A stretch of 64,000 nucleotides of DNA from Clostridium sp. KNHs214 (GTDB lineage: Bacteria; Bacillota; Clostridia; Clostridiales; Clostridiaceae): assembly GCF_000744935.1 (NCBI RefSeq), contig NZ_JQMW01000009.1:1116001-1180000 (forward strand), written 5' to 3'. The notes under the pieces were generated by a model, which worked only from the letters and a program-made list of their open reading frames with translations, was not told the origin of the DNA and ran no database searches. The first letter of the stretch is position 1; each line of letters begins with the position of its first letter. The position numbers were made by a program, and so were the translations under genes. Below are positions 9,070 to 17,978 of the stretch, one piece after another.

Positions 9070-10239
9070 CTAGCTGTTTAAAAACTCTTCTACAAAAGCA
9101 CAATGCATGGCTATTCCATACGGTATACATCCTTCATCTATATCGAAAAGACTGCTATGTGCAGGGCTTATTATTCCCTTTTCTTCATTTCTACAACCTA
9201 AATAATAAAATACTGATGGTCTTTCCATTGAAAAGTACGCAAAGCTTTCCACTCCCATCCTTGGTTCTTCTAACATTTTAACATTATTTTCTCCAAATAT
9301 TTTTATAGATGTCCTTTTAAATTTTTCTAAAAGCATATCCTCATTATAAAGATTAGGATAACTTTCTTCAATATCTATTTTACATTTACCTCTCATTGAA
9401 GAAACTATTCCTTCTACAATCTCCACAAATCTTCTATTTACATACTCTCTTTGTTCTTTTTTCATAGTACGCATTATCCCTTTTATTTCAACTTCCTCAG
9501 GTATAATATTTTGAGCTGTACCGCCATGTATGCTTCCAATAGTTATAACCCCTGGATCTGTAGGTGAAATTTCTCTACTTATTATAGTTTGAAGAGCATT
9601 TATTACATTAGCACTTATTACAATTGGATCAACTGTATCGTTAGGACTAGCACCATGACCACCTTTTCCAATTATTTTAATAGTAAATGGATTAGATGCA
9701 GCATTTACAACTCCTCTTTTTAGTCCTATCTCCCCAGCATTAAGCCATTCCTCTACATGAAGTCCTATAACTGCATCCACATTAGGATCATCTAGAACTC
9801 CTTCCCTTACCATCACCCTTGCTCCACCAGTAGTTTCTTCCGCAGGTTCAAATAGTAATTTTACATTACCCTTTAAGCTATCTTTAATGGAATTAAGTAT
9901 TTTAGCAGCTCCCATTAAAATAGCCATATGAGCATCATGACCACATGCATGCATTTTATCTTTCTCTAAAGATGAATATGGGCAATTTTTTTTATCCTGA
10001 ATTGGAAGTGCATCCATATCTGCCCTTATGGCTATAGTTTTATTACCATTTCCTCTTATTAAAGCACATATACCACTTTGGGCTGTTTCTCTATATTCTA
10101 TATTTTCCTTTTTTAAAAACTCTTTAATTATACTAGAAGTTCTAGGTAATTCATAATCTAACTCAGGATGCTGATGAAAATCTCTTCTATATCCTATAAC
10201 TTCATCTTTTATATCTAAAGCCTTTGTAAAAAAATCCAT
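9070..10239 (-). CDS. M20-family amidohydrolase/aminoacylase
   Basis: 389 residues. Metal and catalytic motifs of the M20D (hippurate hydrolase/amidohydrolase) group are clear: RRDFHQHPEL, AIRADMDALPI, HACGHDAHMAILMGAA, LLFEPAEETTGGA and GLHVEEW. A lid/dimerisation domain follows around 180-300. Family role: removal of an acyl group from N-acyl amino acids or related amides, using two metal ions, in the cytoplasm. Start ATG at 10239 is preceded by a purine-rich site. The FtsA-like gene ends 24 bases upstream. The physiological substrate is unknown. Confidence 0.9.
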   Translation of the reverse strand: MDFFTKALDIKDEVIGYRRDFHQHPELDYELPRTSSIIKEFLKKENIEYRETAQSGICALIRGNGNKTIAIRADMDALPIQDKKNCPYSSLEKDKMHACGHDAHMAILMGAAKILNSIKDSLKGNVKLLFEPAEETTGGARVMVREGVLDDPNVDAVIGLHVEEWLNAGEIGLKRGVVNAASNPFTIKIIGKGGHGASPNDTVDPIVISANVINALQTIISREISPTDPGVITIGSIHGGTAQNIIPEEVEIKGIMRTMKKEQREYVNRRFVEIVEGIVSSMRGKCKIDIEESYPNLYNEDMLLEKFKRTSIKIFGENNVKMLEEPRMGVESFAYFSMERPSVFYYLGCRNEEKGIISPAHSSLFDIDEGCIPYGIAMHCAFVEEFLNS

Positions 10240-10263
10240 AGTAACTCTCCATTCTGTATATTA

Positions 10264-12309
10264 TTATTCCCATGCAACCGTAATTATATCTCCATGAGAA
10301 ATTTCATCATAGTAACTTGCATTATTTCCATTTAGTAATAACACAAGTTTCCCTCTTACTACTGATAAATCAAAATTTATGTAGTCAAAGACATCTATAA
10401 ATACATATTTCTCCTTATTGTTCATTATTACTTTTTGTCCATTTACTATAACTTCTATTGTAATTATCCTACTGCTATTTTTCTTTATTTCCTCTTTTCT
10501 TATATATGTATTTTCTTTTTCTATATTTTCTTTCTCTATATAATTGTCAATTTCATTTATAGATATATCTTGTATTTCTTCAGTATAAATTTTGTCACCT
10601 TCTTTAATAACATATGTATCTTCTAATACATTACTGTTCATAAAAAATTTTAACTCTTCTTTTCCAATATACTTTTTATACTCTCCTAAGGTAGAAGGAT
10701 ATATAATGTTTATTTCATCATTATCCTTAATGATATACTCCATTGACACTATTTCGCCTTTTTTTAGAGCCACCGGCTCCATATTAGTTAATTTTTCATT
10801 TATATAAAAACTTACAGTATTCACAGTCTTTAAATATTCATACACTTTTGGCATAGCCTTTTTACCACGTTTTGCGAATTCAACTTTTATGTTGTCTCCT
10901 TCATGCACTTCAGTATCCATATTTCCTATAGTTGAATTTACTTTTATTTCTGATCTTGTACCTAGTTCACCAAAGGCTATTCTTGGCGTATCATTCAAGA
11001 TAAATCTTACATTTTCGCCATTTTTACCTATAAGAACCTTAGGATTTATACCTGCCTGCAGCATTACTTCTTTTACACTATGACTATGAGAATTAAATAA
11101 ACTAACTACTTTATTATTCAAAATCACATCAATAAAGTCTTTTCCTGCTTTTTCTATTGCCTCTAACGCTATTCCTAAAACTGTAACCCCAATAGAATCT
11201 AATTTATTATCTTTACATAAGCAGTTAACTACATCTTTTCTATTTTTGATAGCAATCCTATTAGGCTGCAACTGAAGTTTTTCTGCTAGGATTTCTGGCA
11301 AGTTACAAGTATATGCTCCTCCACCCACAAGAAATACAGCACTAGGAGACTTTCCTCCATTTAATTCTATAACCTTATTTGCTATTTCTCCGGTTATTTT
11401 ATCTACTACTGGTTTTATGCTTTTAATTACTCCTTCACTTTCCATTTCATTTTCCATACCTAATACATCTTTATATTTCACCTTTTCACCTAATGTACAA
11501 TTTCTTTTAATTAACTCTGCTGTATTAAAATCTACTAGATAATTTTTAGCTATAACCTCTGTAATTTCATCCCCTGCTTGAGGAACCATTCCATAGGCAA
11601 TTATAGAATCATTATTACTTATAGCTATATCCGACGTACCTGCTCCTATATCTATAAGAGCAATGTTTAAAAGCCTAAAGCTTTTTGGTACAACAGCTTC
11701 CATAGCAGCTATAGGTTCTAATGTTAAACTTTTCACCTTTAAATTTGATTTTTCCATAACAGAGTATAGACTATCCACCACGGATCTAGGTAAGAATGTA
11801 CATATTACCTCTACTCCTATATTATCTCCTTTATGAGATAGCAGACTGGAAATCACATATCCATTTAAATAATAATTCTTAACACTATATCCTACACAAT
11901 ACAATTTACTATTTATATTTTGTGATATACTTTTTTCTGCTTCCTTCACCGCTGTCAGCTCTAGTCCTCTCACAAGTTCTTTGTCTATATCCTTAAGCAA
12001 TCCCAAATCAATTTCTGTTTTTGACGTAGTGGTCTTTAAAAATCTTCCTGCTGCAGCTATAGCTACATTATGAAGCTCCATACCTATTTCTTCTTCTAAT
12101 TCTCTTTTTAAACTTATAACTTCACCCGATACTACATTAATATTATGTATTTGTCCATCTATCATAGCCCTTTCAGAATGCTCTATGCATTTTTCTGCTA
12201 TAATATTGAATTTACCATCTTTCACTACTCCAACAGTACCTATAACTGTACGAGTTCCAATATCTAAAGAAAAAATAACATCTTTTTCATTAATACTATA
12301 TTCCCCCAT
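10264..12309 (-). CDS. FtsA/PilM-like actin-fold ATPase with long C-terminal extension
   Basis: 681 residues. The actin-fold ATPase motifs are seen: SLDIGTRTVIG (phosphate 1, about 14-24), ALIDIGAGTSDIAI (phosphate 2) and VFLVGGGA (adenosine). An SHS2-type 1C region lies near residues 85-170, as in FtsA. The last 280 or so residues are additional and contain repeated beta-rich segments, so the protein is much longer than FtsA (about 400). Related clostridial proteins are annotated as cell-division FtsA-domain proteins; a role in division or wall/pilus assembly is inferred. No amphipathic membrane helix is obvious at the C-terminus. Confidence 0.75.
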   Translation of the reverse strand: MGEYSINEKDVIFSLDIGTRTVIGTVGVVKDGKFNIIAEKCIEHSERAMIDGQIHNINVVSGEVISLKRELEEEIGMELHNVAIAAAGRFLKTTTSKTEIDLGLLKDIDKELVRGLELTAVKEAEKSISQNINSKLYCVGYSVKNYYLNGYVISSLLSHKGDNIGVEVICTFLPRSVVDSLYSVMEKSNLKVKSLTLEPIAAMEAVVPKSFRLLNIALIDIGAGTSDIAISNNDSIIAYGMVPQAGDEITEVIAKNYLVDFNTAELIKRNCTLGEKVKYKDVLGMENEMESEGVIKSIKPVVDKITGEIANKVIELNGGKSPSAVFLVGGGAYTCNLPEILAEKLQLQPNRIAIKNRKDVVNCLCKDNKLDSIGVTVLGIALEAIEKAGKDFIDVILNNKVVSLFNSHSHSVKEVMLQAGINPKVLIGKNGENVRFILNDTPRIAFGELGTRSEIKVNSTIGNMDTEVHEGDNIKVEFAKRGKKAMPKVYEYLKTVNTVSFYINEKLTNMEPVALKKGEIVSMEYIIKDNDEINIIYPSTLGEYKKYIGKEELKFFMNSNVLEDTYVIKEGDKIYTEEIQDISINEIDNYIEKENIEKENTYIRKEEIKKNSSRIITIEVIVNGQKVIMNNKEKYVFIDVFDYINFDLSVVRGKLVLLLNGNNASYYDEISHGDIITVAWE

Positions 12310-12336
12310 GACTTCTCCTCTTTTTTAAATAGTTTT

Positions 12337-12366
12337 AAAGCTCATATTCTAAGAATATGAGCTTTT
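12337..12366. terminator. Bidirectional terminator
   Basis: AAAGCTCATATTCT pairs with AGAATATGAGCTTT with almost no loop. It lies downstream of the minus-strand gene 12421-12726. Confidence 0.85.
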
Positions 12367-12420
12367 ATATATTTTCTTATAAAAACATTATATAATAATA
12401 GTTTTGAACATTCAATAATA

Positions 12421-12726
12421 CTATTTCATTAACCTTAAAGTATTACTTTCTTCACTTATATAAGGAAGTGATTGAATTATTTCATACACACACTTTTGAG
12501 TTTCGTCTTCACAGTTCACAAGTTCCTCTTTAGAAACTTCTTTATAATAAAGCATTTTACACCAAAAATCTATAAAATTCTTTTTATTTACGAAAAAATT
12601 CTTGTTATCGTATTGGATTATAAAGCCATCATCATAAGTTTCCACTATATTCAAATTACCATTGTCAATTTTATGTTCTGCCACCATACTAGAAACATCT
12701 TCCCACATCTTCTTGAATTCTACCAT
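12421..12726 (-). CDS. Hypothetical protein, 101 residues
   Basis: Not recognised. It encodes a soluble acidic protein with the pattern YDDGFIIQYDNKNFFVNKKNFIDFWCKML in its middle (a beta hairpin then a helix). The ATG at 12726 has AGGAGG upstream. It is the last host gene before the inserted element; in the uninterrupted genome it would follow the helicase gene with a gap of about 120 bp. Confidence 0.65.
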   Translation of the reverse strand: MVEFKKMWEDVSSMVAEHKIDNGNLNIVETYDDGFIIQYDNKNFFVNKKNFIDFWCKMLYYKEVSKEELVNCEDETQKCVYEIIQSLPYISEESNTLRLMK

Positions 12727-12845
12727 ATAAAATTAACCTCCTTAGCCATTATATAATCCCTATTCTATTACACGTTTTAGTATATCATATTTCTTTCAAA
12801 AATCAATATTAAATAGATGTATTTTTAAATAATATACTCTAATGG

Positions 12846-13254
12846 TTTATTGAACCTTTAATAATCCACTATTTAAGGTTAATATAGTATCAAATTTTCT
12901 TTTAATTTCATCATTGAACATAATAGATAGATAGTTATCTCCTACCTCTATAATTTTACCTTTTCCAAAAACTTTATGCACTACTTCCATCCCTTCTCTA
13001 ATATAGTCTTTATTCTTCTGCTCCTGTAAACTGCATTCATCTATAAATCTAGAAACTCCCCTTCTATTTCCTTTTATATTTTCTGTTATACACAACCATA
13101 TATTATCTATTGTCCTAGTTATAGCTACATAAAACAGTCTTCTTTCCTCTTCTAAACTTAAAGCATCTCCATTATTATTACTATGTGGCATTAACCCCTC
13201 ATTACAGTTAATTAAAAAAACATTTTCAAACTCCATTCCTTTAACTCCATGTAT
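12846..13254. repeat. Left copy of 409-bp direct repeat bounding the element (attL side)
   Basis: Identical to 54046-54454 at a fixed offset of 41200 except for one base (G at 12934, C at 54134). It covers the helicase 3' end from within the STIHGVKG motif to the stop codon; the match ends one base beyond the stop and, at the other end, at CTCCATGTAT. Confidence 0.95.
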
Positions 13255-13269
13255 TTCAGAATGTAGCAA
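12847..13269 (-). pseudogene. Displaced 3' end of UvrD-like helicase gene
   Basis: Encodes the last 136 or so residues of the helicase at 54047-56065, starting at IHGVKGMEFENVF, with one substitution (GDN for GDK). The five residues before the shared part (MLHSE) come from element DNA. It has no ribosome site and lacks the ATP-binding half, so it cannot act as a helicase. It is best read as the original chromosomal 3' end left behind when the element inserted and supplied its own copy on the other side. Confidence 0.9.
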
Positions 13270-13308
13270 CTATGAGGTATTGATATATCTAGGTTTATAG
13301 ATTATTTC

Positions 13309-13500
13309 TTACAAATCATTCCATACATTAACATTATTATATATTATAACACATTGAATATATATGGTATACGTTATTTTTTTAAAATTAACACTTCTTA
13401 TATTAATTATATGATTAACTTTCTCTAAAGTTTCATTTGAAATTTTAAAACATTTGCCTTCACAATCCACACCAACCATTAAAAGCTCAAGACAATTCAT
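13309..13500 (-). CDS. Possible small protein, 63 residues
   Basis: Not recognised. The frame begins at ATG 13500 with a purine-rich stretch (GAGGG and GGGGAA) upstream. The product has two cysteines near the start (DCEGKC) and no clear membrane segment. It lies between the orphan helicase end and a lipoprotein gene inside the element. It may be a chance frame. Confidence 0.3.
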   Translation of the reverse strand: MNCLELLMVGVDCEGKCFKISNETLEKVNHIINIRSVNFKKITYTIYIQCVIIYNNVNVWNDL

Positions 13501-13570
13501 TTCCCCGACCCTCTTATAACGTATTTCTGAAAAATTTCTATCTTTTATAAAAATAAAAATATCTTTTTAA

Positions 13571-13612
13571 CAAAAATAAAAACTGGGTAATTGCAAATTT
13601 ACAACTCCCAGT
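13571..13612 (-). terminator. Terminator of the lipoprotein gene
   Basis: On the minus strand ACTGGG and CCCAGT enclose a loop that itself pairs (TTGTAAATTTGCAA), followed by TTTTTATTT. Confidence 0.75.
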
Positions 13613-13624
13613 AACACCGTACTA

Positions 13625-13975
13625 TTATTCTTTTACTATTGATTCGCATGGAGCAAACCAACTTTCTCCATCTTCTGTTTCTATTTCCACCACAATTCCT
13701 AATGATACAATTGTAACCTTACTACCTTTAGGAATTACCTTGGCTTCTCCATTGCTTAACATTCTATCTTGTGCATTTTTATTATTCTCCCTTACATAAT
13801 CAATCATTTTATCTACATTTGATTTACTTGAACAACAAGGTGCATCTTCTGCAAGGGTTATTTCTTCTCCAGAATTATAATTAATATTACTATTTGTAGT
13901 TGATGAATTATTTCCACACCCAACTAATGTAAAAAACATAAAACAACTTAAAATTATAGTTATTATACGTTTCAT
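13625..13975 (-). CDS. Small lipoprotein
   Basis: 116 residues. The signal sequence MKRIITIILSCFMFFTLVGC ends in a lipobox (LVGC), so the mature protein would be lipid-anchored outside the membrane. The mature part has a Ser/Asn/Thr-rich linker, a CC pair (APCCSS) and a small C-terminal beta-rich segment (GSKVTIVSLGIVVEIE, then WFAPCES) that could be an SH3-like fold. It is the first of three envelope protein genes at the end of the element; small lipoproteins in this position in other prophages can block superinfection, but this is only an analogy. Confidence 0.75.
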   Translation of the reverse strand: MKRIITIILSCFMFFTLVGCGNNSSTTNSNINYNSGEEITLAEDAPCCSSKSNVDKMIDYVRENNKNAQDRMLSNGEAKVIPKGSKVTIVSLGIVVEIETEDGESWFAPCESIVKE

Positions 13976-14028
13976 TTTACTTCCCCCATCCTTTATTTAT
14001 TAATGATAAACCAATTGTTTACTACCCA

Positions 14029-14436
14029 TTAGGGGCAGTTTGCAATCGGTCTTGTGTCATCTACTATCATAGTAACTTTATATGTTGAAAAACTCTTTTT
14101 ATCGGCTATAGCAATTATTTTCATAGACTTTCTTCCTTCTAAACCTTTTTCTACAATAAAATTATAAAATAATTGCCTTTCTGTTGAATTACCATGATTT
14201 GTTATTTCATAACATTTATAATCTATAATTTTTGTCTTTTTCAATGTACTTAAATCTTGTACATCTGTTTCTTTCGGTATTTTATCTTTTTTTAATTGAC
14301 TAAAATATTTCTCTACCGCTCTTTGTGCCTTTTTTTCAGGCTTAAGATAATTATATCCGAATATTCCTCCACCAACTAAACATATTACAATTAATAAAGA
14401 TATAATAACCTTTTTATTTTTAAATATCTTTTTCAA
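14029..14436 (-). CDS. Small membrane-anchored or secreted protein
   Basis: 135 residues with one N-terminal hydrophobic segment (about 10-29, VIISLLIVICLVGGGIFGYN) and an extracytoplasmic part of about 105 residues. The pattern of an N-terminal helix (AVEKYFSQLKKDK) followed by beta strands resembles small NTF2- or cystatin-like secreted domains, but no family is recognised. It sits between a lipoprotein gene and another single-span protein gene, all on the minus strand. Confidence 0.65.
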   Translation of the reverse strand: MKKIFKNKKVIISLLIVICLVGGGIFGYNYLKPEKKAQRAVEKYFSQLKKDKIPKETDVQDLSTLKKTKIIDYKCYEITNHGNSTERQLFYNFIVEKGLEGRKSMKIIAIADKKSFSTYKVTMIVDDTRPIANCP

Positions 14437-14479
14437 TATGCGTTCATCCCCTTTTTTGCAAATTTAAGTAAACTTTCAC

Positions 14480-14770
14480 TTAATCGTTATTTAAGCATTT
14501 ATTAAGTTCTGCATTTGACTTCATTAAATCTCTTTGCTCCATTAATTTTTCATCCTTAGGAACAATTCCATCTAATTTTTCTATTTCATACAATACCATA
14601 TCCCAATCTTTCTTTTCTGCGTATTCACCCGCTTCTTGAAGGCAATTTCTGTAATAGCTATCACTTGATTTATTTTTTGCATAAGAATTATACAAAATTG
14701 TCCCTAAAAGTAAAATAATAATAATCCCTATTACTATTAATGGTGTTGAATTATTTTTCGATTTCTCCAT
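14480..14770 (-). CDS. Single-span membrane protein, 96 residues
   Basis: One membrane helix at about 11-29 (PLIVIGIIIILLLGTILYNS) and a short helical outside part with YAEKKDWDMVLYEIEKLDGIVP, similar to a single TPR-like hairpin. Function unknown. It belongs to the group of three envelope genes at the left end of the element. Confidence 0.65.
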   Translation of the reverse strand: MEKSKNNSTPLIVIGIIIILLLGTILYNSYAKNKSSDSYYRNCLQEAGEYAEKKDWDMVLYEIEKLDGIVPKDEKLMEQRDLMKSNAELNKCLNND

Positions 14771-14879
14771 AATTACCCCCCTAATTCAAATATATAACAA
14801 TTATAACACATTATAATATTAAAGGCATATTATACATTTATAAATTTTTAATTTAATATGACTTATCAAAAAAGAAAAA

Positions 14880-14912
14880 AATAAGGGATACTCAAATTTG
14901 AGCAACCCTATA
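14880..14912 (-). terminator. Terminator ending the long leftward phage transcript
   Basis: On the minus strand AGGG-TTGCTCAAATTTGAG-TATCCCT folds into a hairpin with a T-rich tail. It overlaps the stop codon of 14908-15291. Confidence 0.8.
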
Positions 14913-15291
14913 AATTTCCTTGAAAATGTTGCTTATATCTATCTTTTGCATGTGAATATTTTATTTTATCATTAATATAAACAATAAAATTATCGCCTTG
15001 TCCACAAGCTCCTATATCGGTTTTAAACATTATCTTCAAAATTTCACATATAATTTCTGGCAAATATAACTTAAAAAAATCATATTTATCACTATACAAA
15101 TAACCTACTCGCTCAAAACTGAGTCTAATTAAATGCATATTGTTGTTAATTGAATTCCTTAAACAGTTAATTTGGACAGCATTATAATGGCTTGGGAAAA
15201 ATATATCTGGCTTTTTTCCTTCTCTATAAAATTCTTTTACTTTTCCATCAATTTCTGCTGTTGCATACAAATACCTTTCATTATGTTCCAT
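14908..15291 (-). CDS. Hypothetical phage protein, 127 residues
   Basis: Not recognised. Soluble, mixed alpha/beta, without signal or membrane segment. The ATG has AGGGATGTTAAT upstream. It is the last gene before the terminator and follows the neck-protein genes by 21 bases, so it may be part of the late operon. Confidence 0.6.
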   Translation of the reverse strand: MEHNERYLYATAEIDGKVKEFYREGKKPDIFFPSHYNAVQINCLRNSINNNMHLIRLSFERVGYLYSDKYDFFKLYLPEIICEILKIMFKTDIGACGQGDNFIVYINDKIKYSHAKDRYKQHFQGNL

Positions 15292-15311
15292 ATTAACATC
15301 CCTCCTTCACT

Positions 15312-15803
15312 TTAATCCCACATCATTCTTCTGTACTCAATAGTTTTACATTCAAATGAGTTAGCTTTTTTTATCATTAAATCTCTAATTTTCATATATT
15401 TGATTATTTCATCTTTAGAGCATTTGTACTCATTTGCTAACGGACTTTGAATTGAAATTATTTTATTTATTGCAATCTCAAACTCAGCAATTATTTTTCC
15501 TAAGTCATTTATTTGCCACTCATGCAGTTCACACTCCTTACTGTCCTTCAAACATTTATCATATAATGTATCGAAAGAACTATATAAAGAATCTATAATT
15601 GACTTATCTTTTATTTCCCTATAAAAAGTATTGTAATCTGTTCTATCATCATTTTTTCTTGGGTGTAAAACAAAATATTTATATATATATCTTTCAAAAT
15701 AAGGTTTATACTCTTTATTTTGACATATGTTTTTAAAGCCCTTCATGTCAACTTGACTAATTAAAGCTTTTTTAGCATGTTCATACATATATTCACTCAA
15801 CAA
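15312..15803 (-). CDS. Hypothetical phage protein, 163 residues
   Basis: Not recognised. Largely helical with five cysteines and many charged residues; no signal or membrane segment. The start at 15803 has AGGAGG upstream. It follows the tail-terminator-like gene by about 100 bp and precedes 14908-15291 closely. In a complete siphophage the tail-tube gene would be expected here, but the sequence does not look like one. Confidence 0.6.
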   Translation of the reverse strand: MLSEYMYEHAKKALISQVDMKGFKNICQNKEYKPYFERYIYKYFVLHPRKNDDRTDYNTFYREIKDKSIIDSLYSSFDTLYDKCLKDSKECELHEWQINDLGKIIAEFEIAINKIISIQSPLANEYKCSKDEIIKYMKIRDLMIKKANSFECKTIEYRRMMWD

Positions 15804-15901
15804 ATTTCACCTCCTGTTTATATGGACATATTCTACAAAATAATCGAAACTCCCTTTATTAAAATAACAATGATATCCCTTATTTTGAAATGTCTATAAA
15901 T

Positions 15902-16405
15902 TTACATTGTAAACGTACTATATGTAACTATATACCCACTCCAATCACTACTATTCCAGATTGAATGTGTTCCTTCGTGGTATAATCCATTAAATCCTAT
16001 CTGATTGCTTTCGAATTTATGATAATTTTTATTAAAGGCTTTATCTAATTCTGATAAAATTAATATAGGTCTTAAACCGTTGTTGGTCAACCATAAATCT
16101 TTGTGACAAAGGACTATAAAATTAACATTTCCAATCTTAATATAGCTATGTTTACTACCATCTGTGCATGGAGCAGAACGTATATCATCTATAACTATAT
16201 TAATTATACATTTCTTTTCTGTTTCGGTAGGTACAAAATTAAAGGGGTATATATTATTTTCTAATATACACTCCTTATCGCTTTCTGTTATTTCTTTATC
16301 CATATAATTTTTTTCTGTATTATATAATAATTTACATATCTTATCATTTTTTAATATTTCCGTCTGAGCTATGAAAAGATACTTATTTAATTCCTCAAAA
16401 TACAT
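15902..16405 (-). CDS. Putative tail-terminator/neck protein
   Basis: 167 residues. The opening MYFEELNKYLFIAQTEILKN, the central NIVIDDIRSAP and IVLCHKDLW strands, and RPILILSELDKAFN match the general pattern of small phage neck proteins that close the tail end. It directly follows the Ig-domain neck protein and adaptor genes, the position expected for a tail terminator. The assignment is mostly from position and general pattern, without a specific motif. Confidence 0.5.
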   Translation of the reverse strand: MYFEELNKYLFIAQTEILKNDKICKLLYNTEKNYMDKEITESDKECILENNIYPFNFVPTETEKKCIINIVIDDIRSAPCTDGSKHSYIKIGNVNFIVLCHKDLWLTNNGLRPILILSELDKAFNKNYHKFESNQIGFNGLYHEGTHSIWNSSDWSGYIVTYSTFTM

Positions 16406-16434
16406 TTTATTATCTCCTTTCTGTTTTTTTGTAA

Positions 16435-17619
16435 TTAGTAACTGTATATATTATTAATTATTTCTACTTTGTTATTGATATTATTTTTATCTGTAGCAGT
16501 AATTTTTACTTTTTTACTTTCTGCTCCATTAAATATCCATTTATCTGTAATTTTAATATCTAACTGTGTTTCATTTTCTTTTATAATATTTGCCCATTTA
16601 GTTGTAGTAGTATTATTAATATCTTCAACTCTCCAAATCACTGGAATATTAGAAATGATTTTGTATCCCCTACCTAATTTAAATTGTGTTAAATTGTTTC
16701 CAGACCCATCGCTATATTTTACATTTACAACTAAACTTTCAAGCAATTCAACTTTTACATTTACAGATTTAACTAGCTTATTATTATATTTATCTATATA
16801 AGTTATATTTATAGTTGTAGACCCTTCTCCTACTCCTGTTATGATACCAGTATTATCCACTATAGCTACATTTTTATTTTCAGAAGTATATAAGAGAATA
16901 GGGTTCTCTATAGTTTTAATTAATGTTTGTCCATTTTCTAAATATGTATCTGTTACACTAACATTTAATTTTTCTGTATTTGCTAATTGTATATGTATAT
17001 CACTTTCATCAAATTCTAATTTGTACGTATGTTTTATTTCATGCTTCCATCTATCGGCTATTTCATTTTCCATATCATCATATGCACTATTTGTAGCACC
17101 TTTTTCAAAATACATATAAGTTAATCCCTTGTTTTCGCCACTTTTGGCGATAACCTTCCAAGCGTACCCCCATTTAATTATACGCATATTTTCTTTTATT
17201 TTTTTAGTAATAAGGTTATCCTGTACAGTTAATTTTAAATTACCATCACCAGTAATTATAAATTTTCCCTCGACAACTCCATTATTTGAGGATTCAATTA
17301 TGCAAGGTATTTCATGTAATTTATTATCAATATATATTTTCATGGTGTGTGGAAGTTGCCTTATCATAGACTTATGTGTATTATTTGTTTCATTAACTTC
17401 TGTTAATATAATCCATAGTTTATTCCTATATTTTATTATATCTCCAGTATTAATAGGATAATTAGTTTGTATATTCTTGTAGTTTATTAATTTGTCGCTA
17501 TTTTTACCTTTAGTAATTAATGCAGTTTTAACATCTTTATCATTTATTACTATAGATTCTCCAATAGACGATAATATATAATTAAAATCATTTTTAAAAT
17601 CTGTATTAAATATATTCAT
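16435..17619 (-). CDS. Phage neck (head-closure-like) protein with Ig-like domain
   Basis: 394 residues from the ATG at 17619, preferred over GTG 17628 because AGGGGTGAT lies just before it. The first 100 or so residues (NIFNTDFKNDFNYILSSIGE, then TGDIIKYRNKLWIILTEVNE) look like head-closure proteins of siphophages. The later part has a bacterial Ig-like Big_2 pattern: ILLYTSENKNVAIVD, NTGIITGVGEGSTTINI. Such Ig domains on capsids or necks are thought to help bind cell surfaces. It is placed between the adaptor-like gene and the tail-terminator-like gene, in keeping with a neck role. Confidence 0.6.
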   Translation of the reverse strand: MNIFNTDFKNDFNYILSSIGESIVINDKDVKTALITKGKNSDKLINYKNIQTNYPINTGDIIKYRNKLWIILTEVNETNNTHKSMIRQLPHTMKIYIDNKLHEIPCIIESSNNGVVEGKFIITGDGNLKLTVQDNLITKKIKENMRIIKWGYAWKVIAKSGENKGLTYMYFEKGATNSAYDDMENEIADRWKHEIKHTYKLEFDESDIHIQLANTEKLNVSVTDTYLENGQTLIKTIENPILLYTSENKNVAIVDNTGIITGVGEGSTTINITYIDKYNNKLVKSVNVKVELLESLVVNVKYSDGSGNNLTQFKLGRGYKIISNIPVIWRVEDINNTTTTKWANIIKENETQLDIKITDKWIFNGAESKKVKITATDKNNINNKVEIINNIYSY

Positions 17620-17630
17620 AATTATCACCC

Positions 17631-17975
17631 CTAATTAGTAAATAGATAAAAAAAACTTGAGCCATTATCATTAAACATATCATCTGGAATTTGTCTTATT
17701 TTCTTTTCTAATTGGTCTATTCTATTTTGTAGATTTTCAGCAAAATTAGAAATAGTTGTATCATCTGTTTTATAATTTTTCATAGTTTGAGGATTATTTG
17801 CTATATCTTCCAATATCGATAATGAAGTTTTAAGAATTTGTTTTTTATTGGTATTTGATTGAGGATTATAATTGTCTGTGGAAATTAAACTATTTTCCTC
17901 TAAATATATTAATAATTTATTATCTTCTATATTAATTCCTTCTATTGACATTTTTAATCTTTCTAAATTAGTCAT
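17631..17975 (-). CDS. Putative head-tail adaptor (gp6-like)
   Basis: 114 residues. NLERLKMSIEGINIEDNKL near the N-terminus and the helical SLSILEDIANNPQTMKNY and FAENLQNRIDQLEKKIRQI segments match the compact helical pattern of gp6-type head-tail connectors. It lies just upstream of the head-closure-like gene and 3 bases after the metallopeptidase-like gene, in a tight late operon. Confidence 0.6.
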   Translation of the reverse strand: MTNLERLKMSIEGINIEDNKLLIYLEENSLISTDNYNPQSNTNKKQILKTSLSILEDIANNPQTMKNYKTDDTTISNFAENLQNRIDQLEKKIRQIPDDMFNDNGSSFFYLFTN

Positions 17976-17978
17976 AAA

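Noticed and set aside
12847-13269. Independent short helicase-like gene
   Set aside because: It is a near-exact copy of the C-terminal 136 codons of the neighbouring helicase, without ribosome site or ATPase motifs, explained by element insertion.
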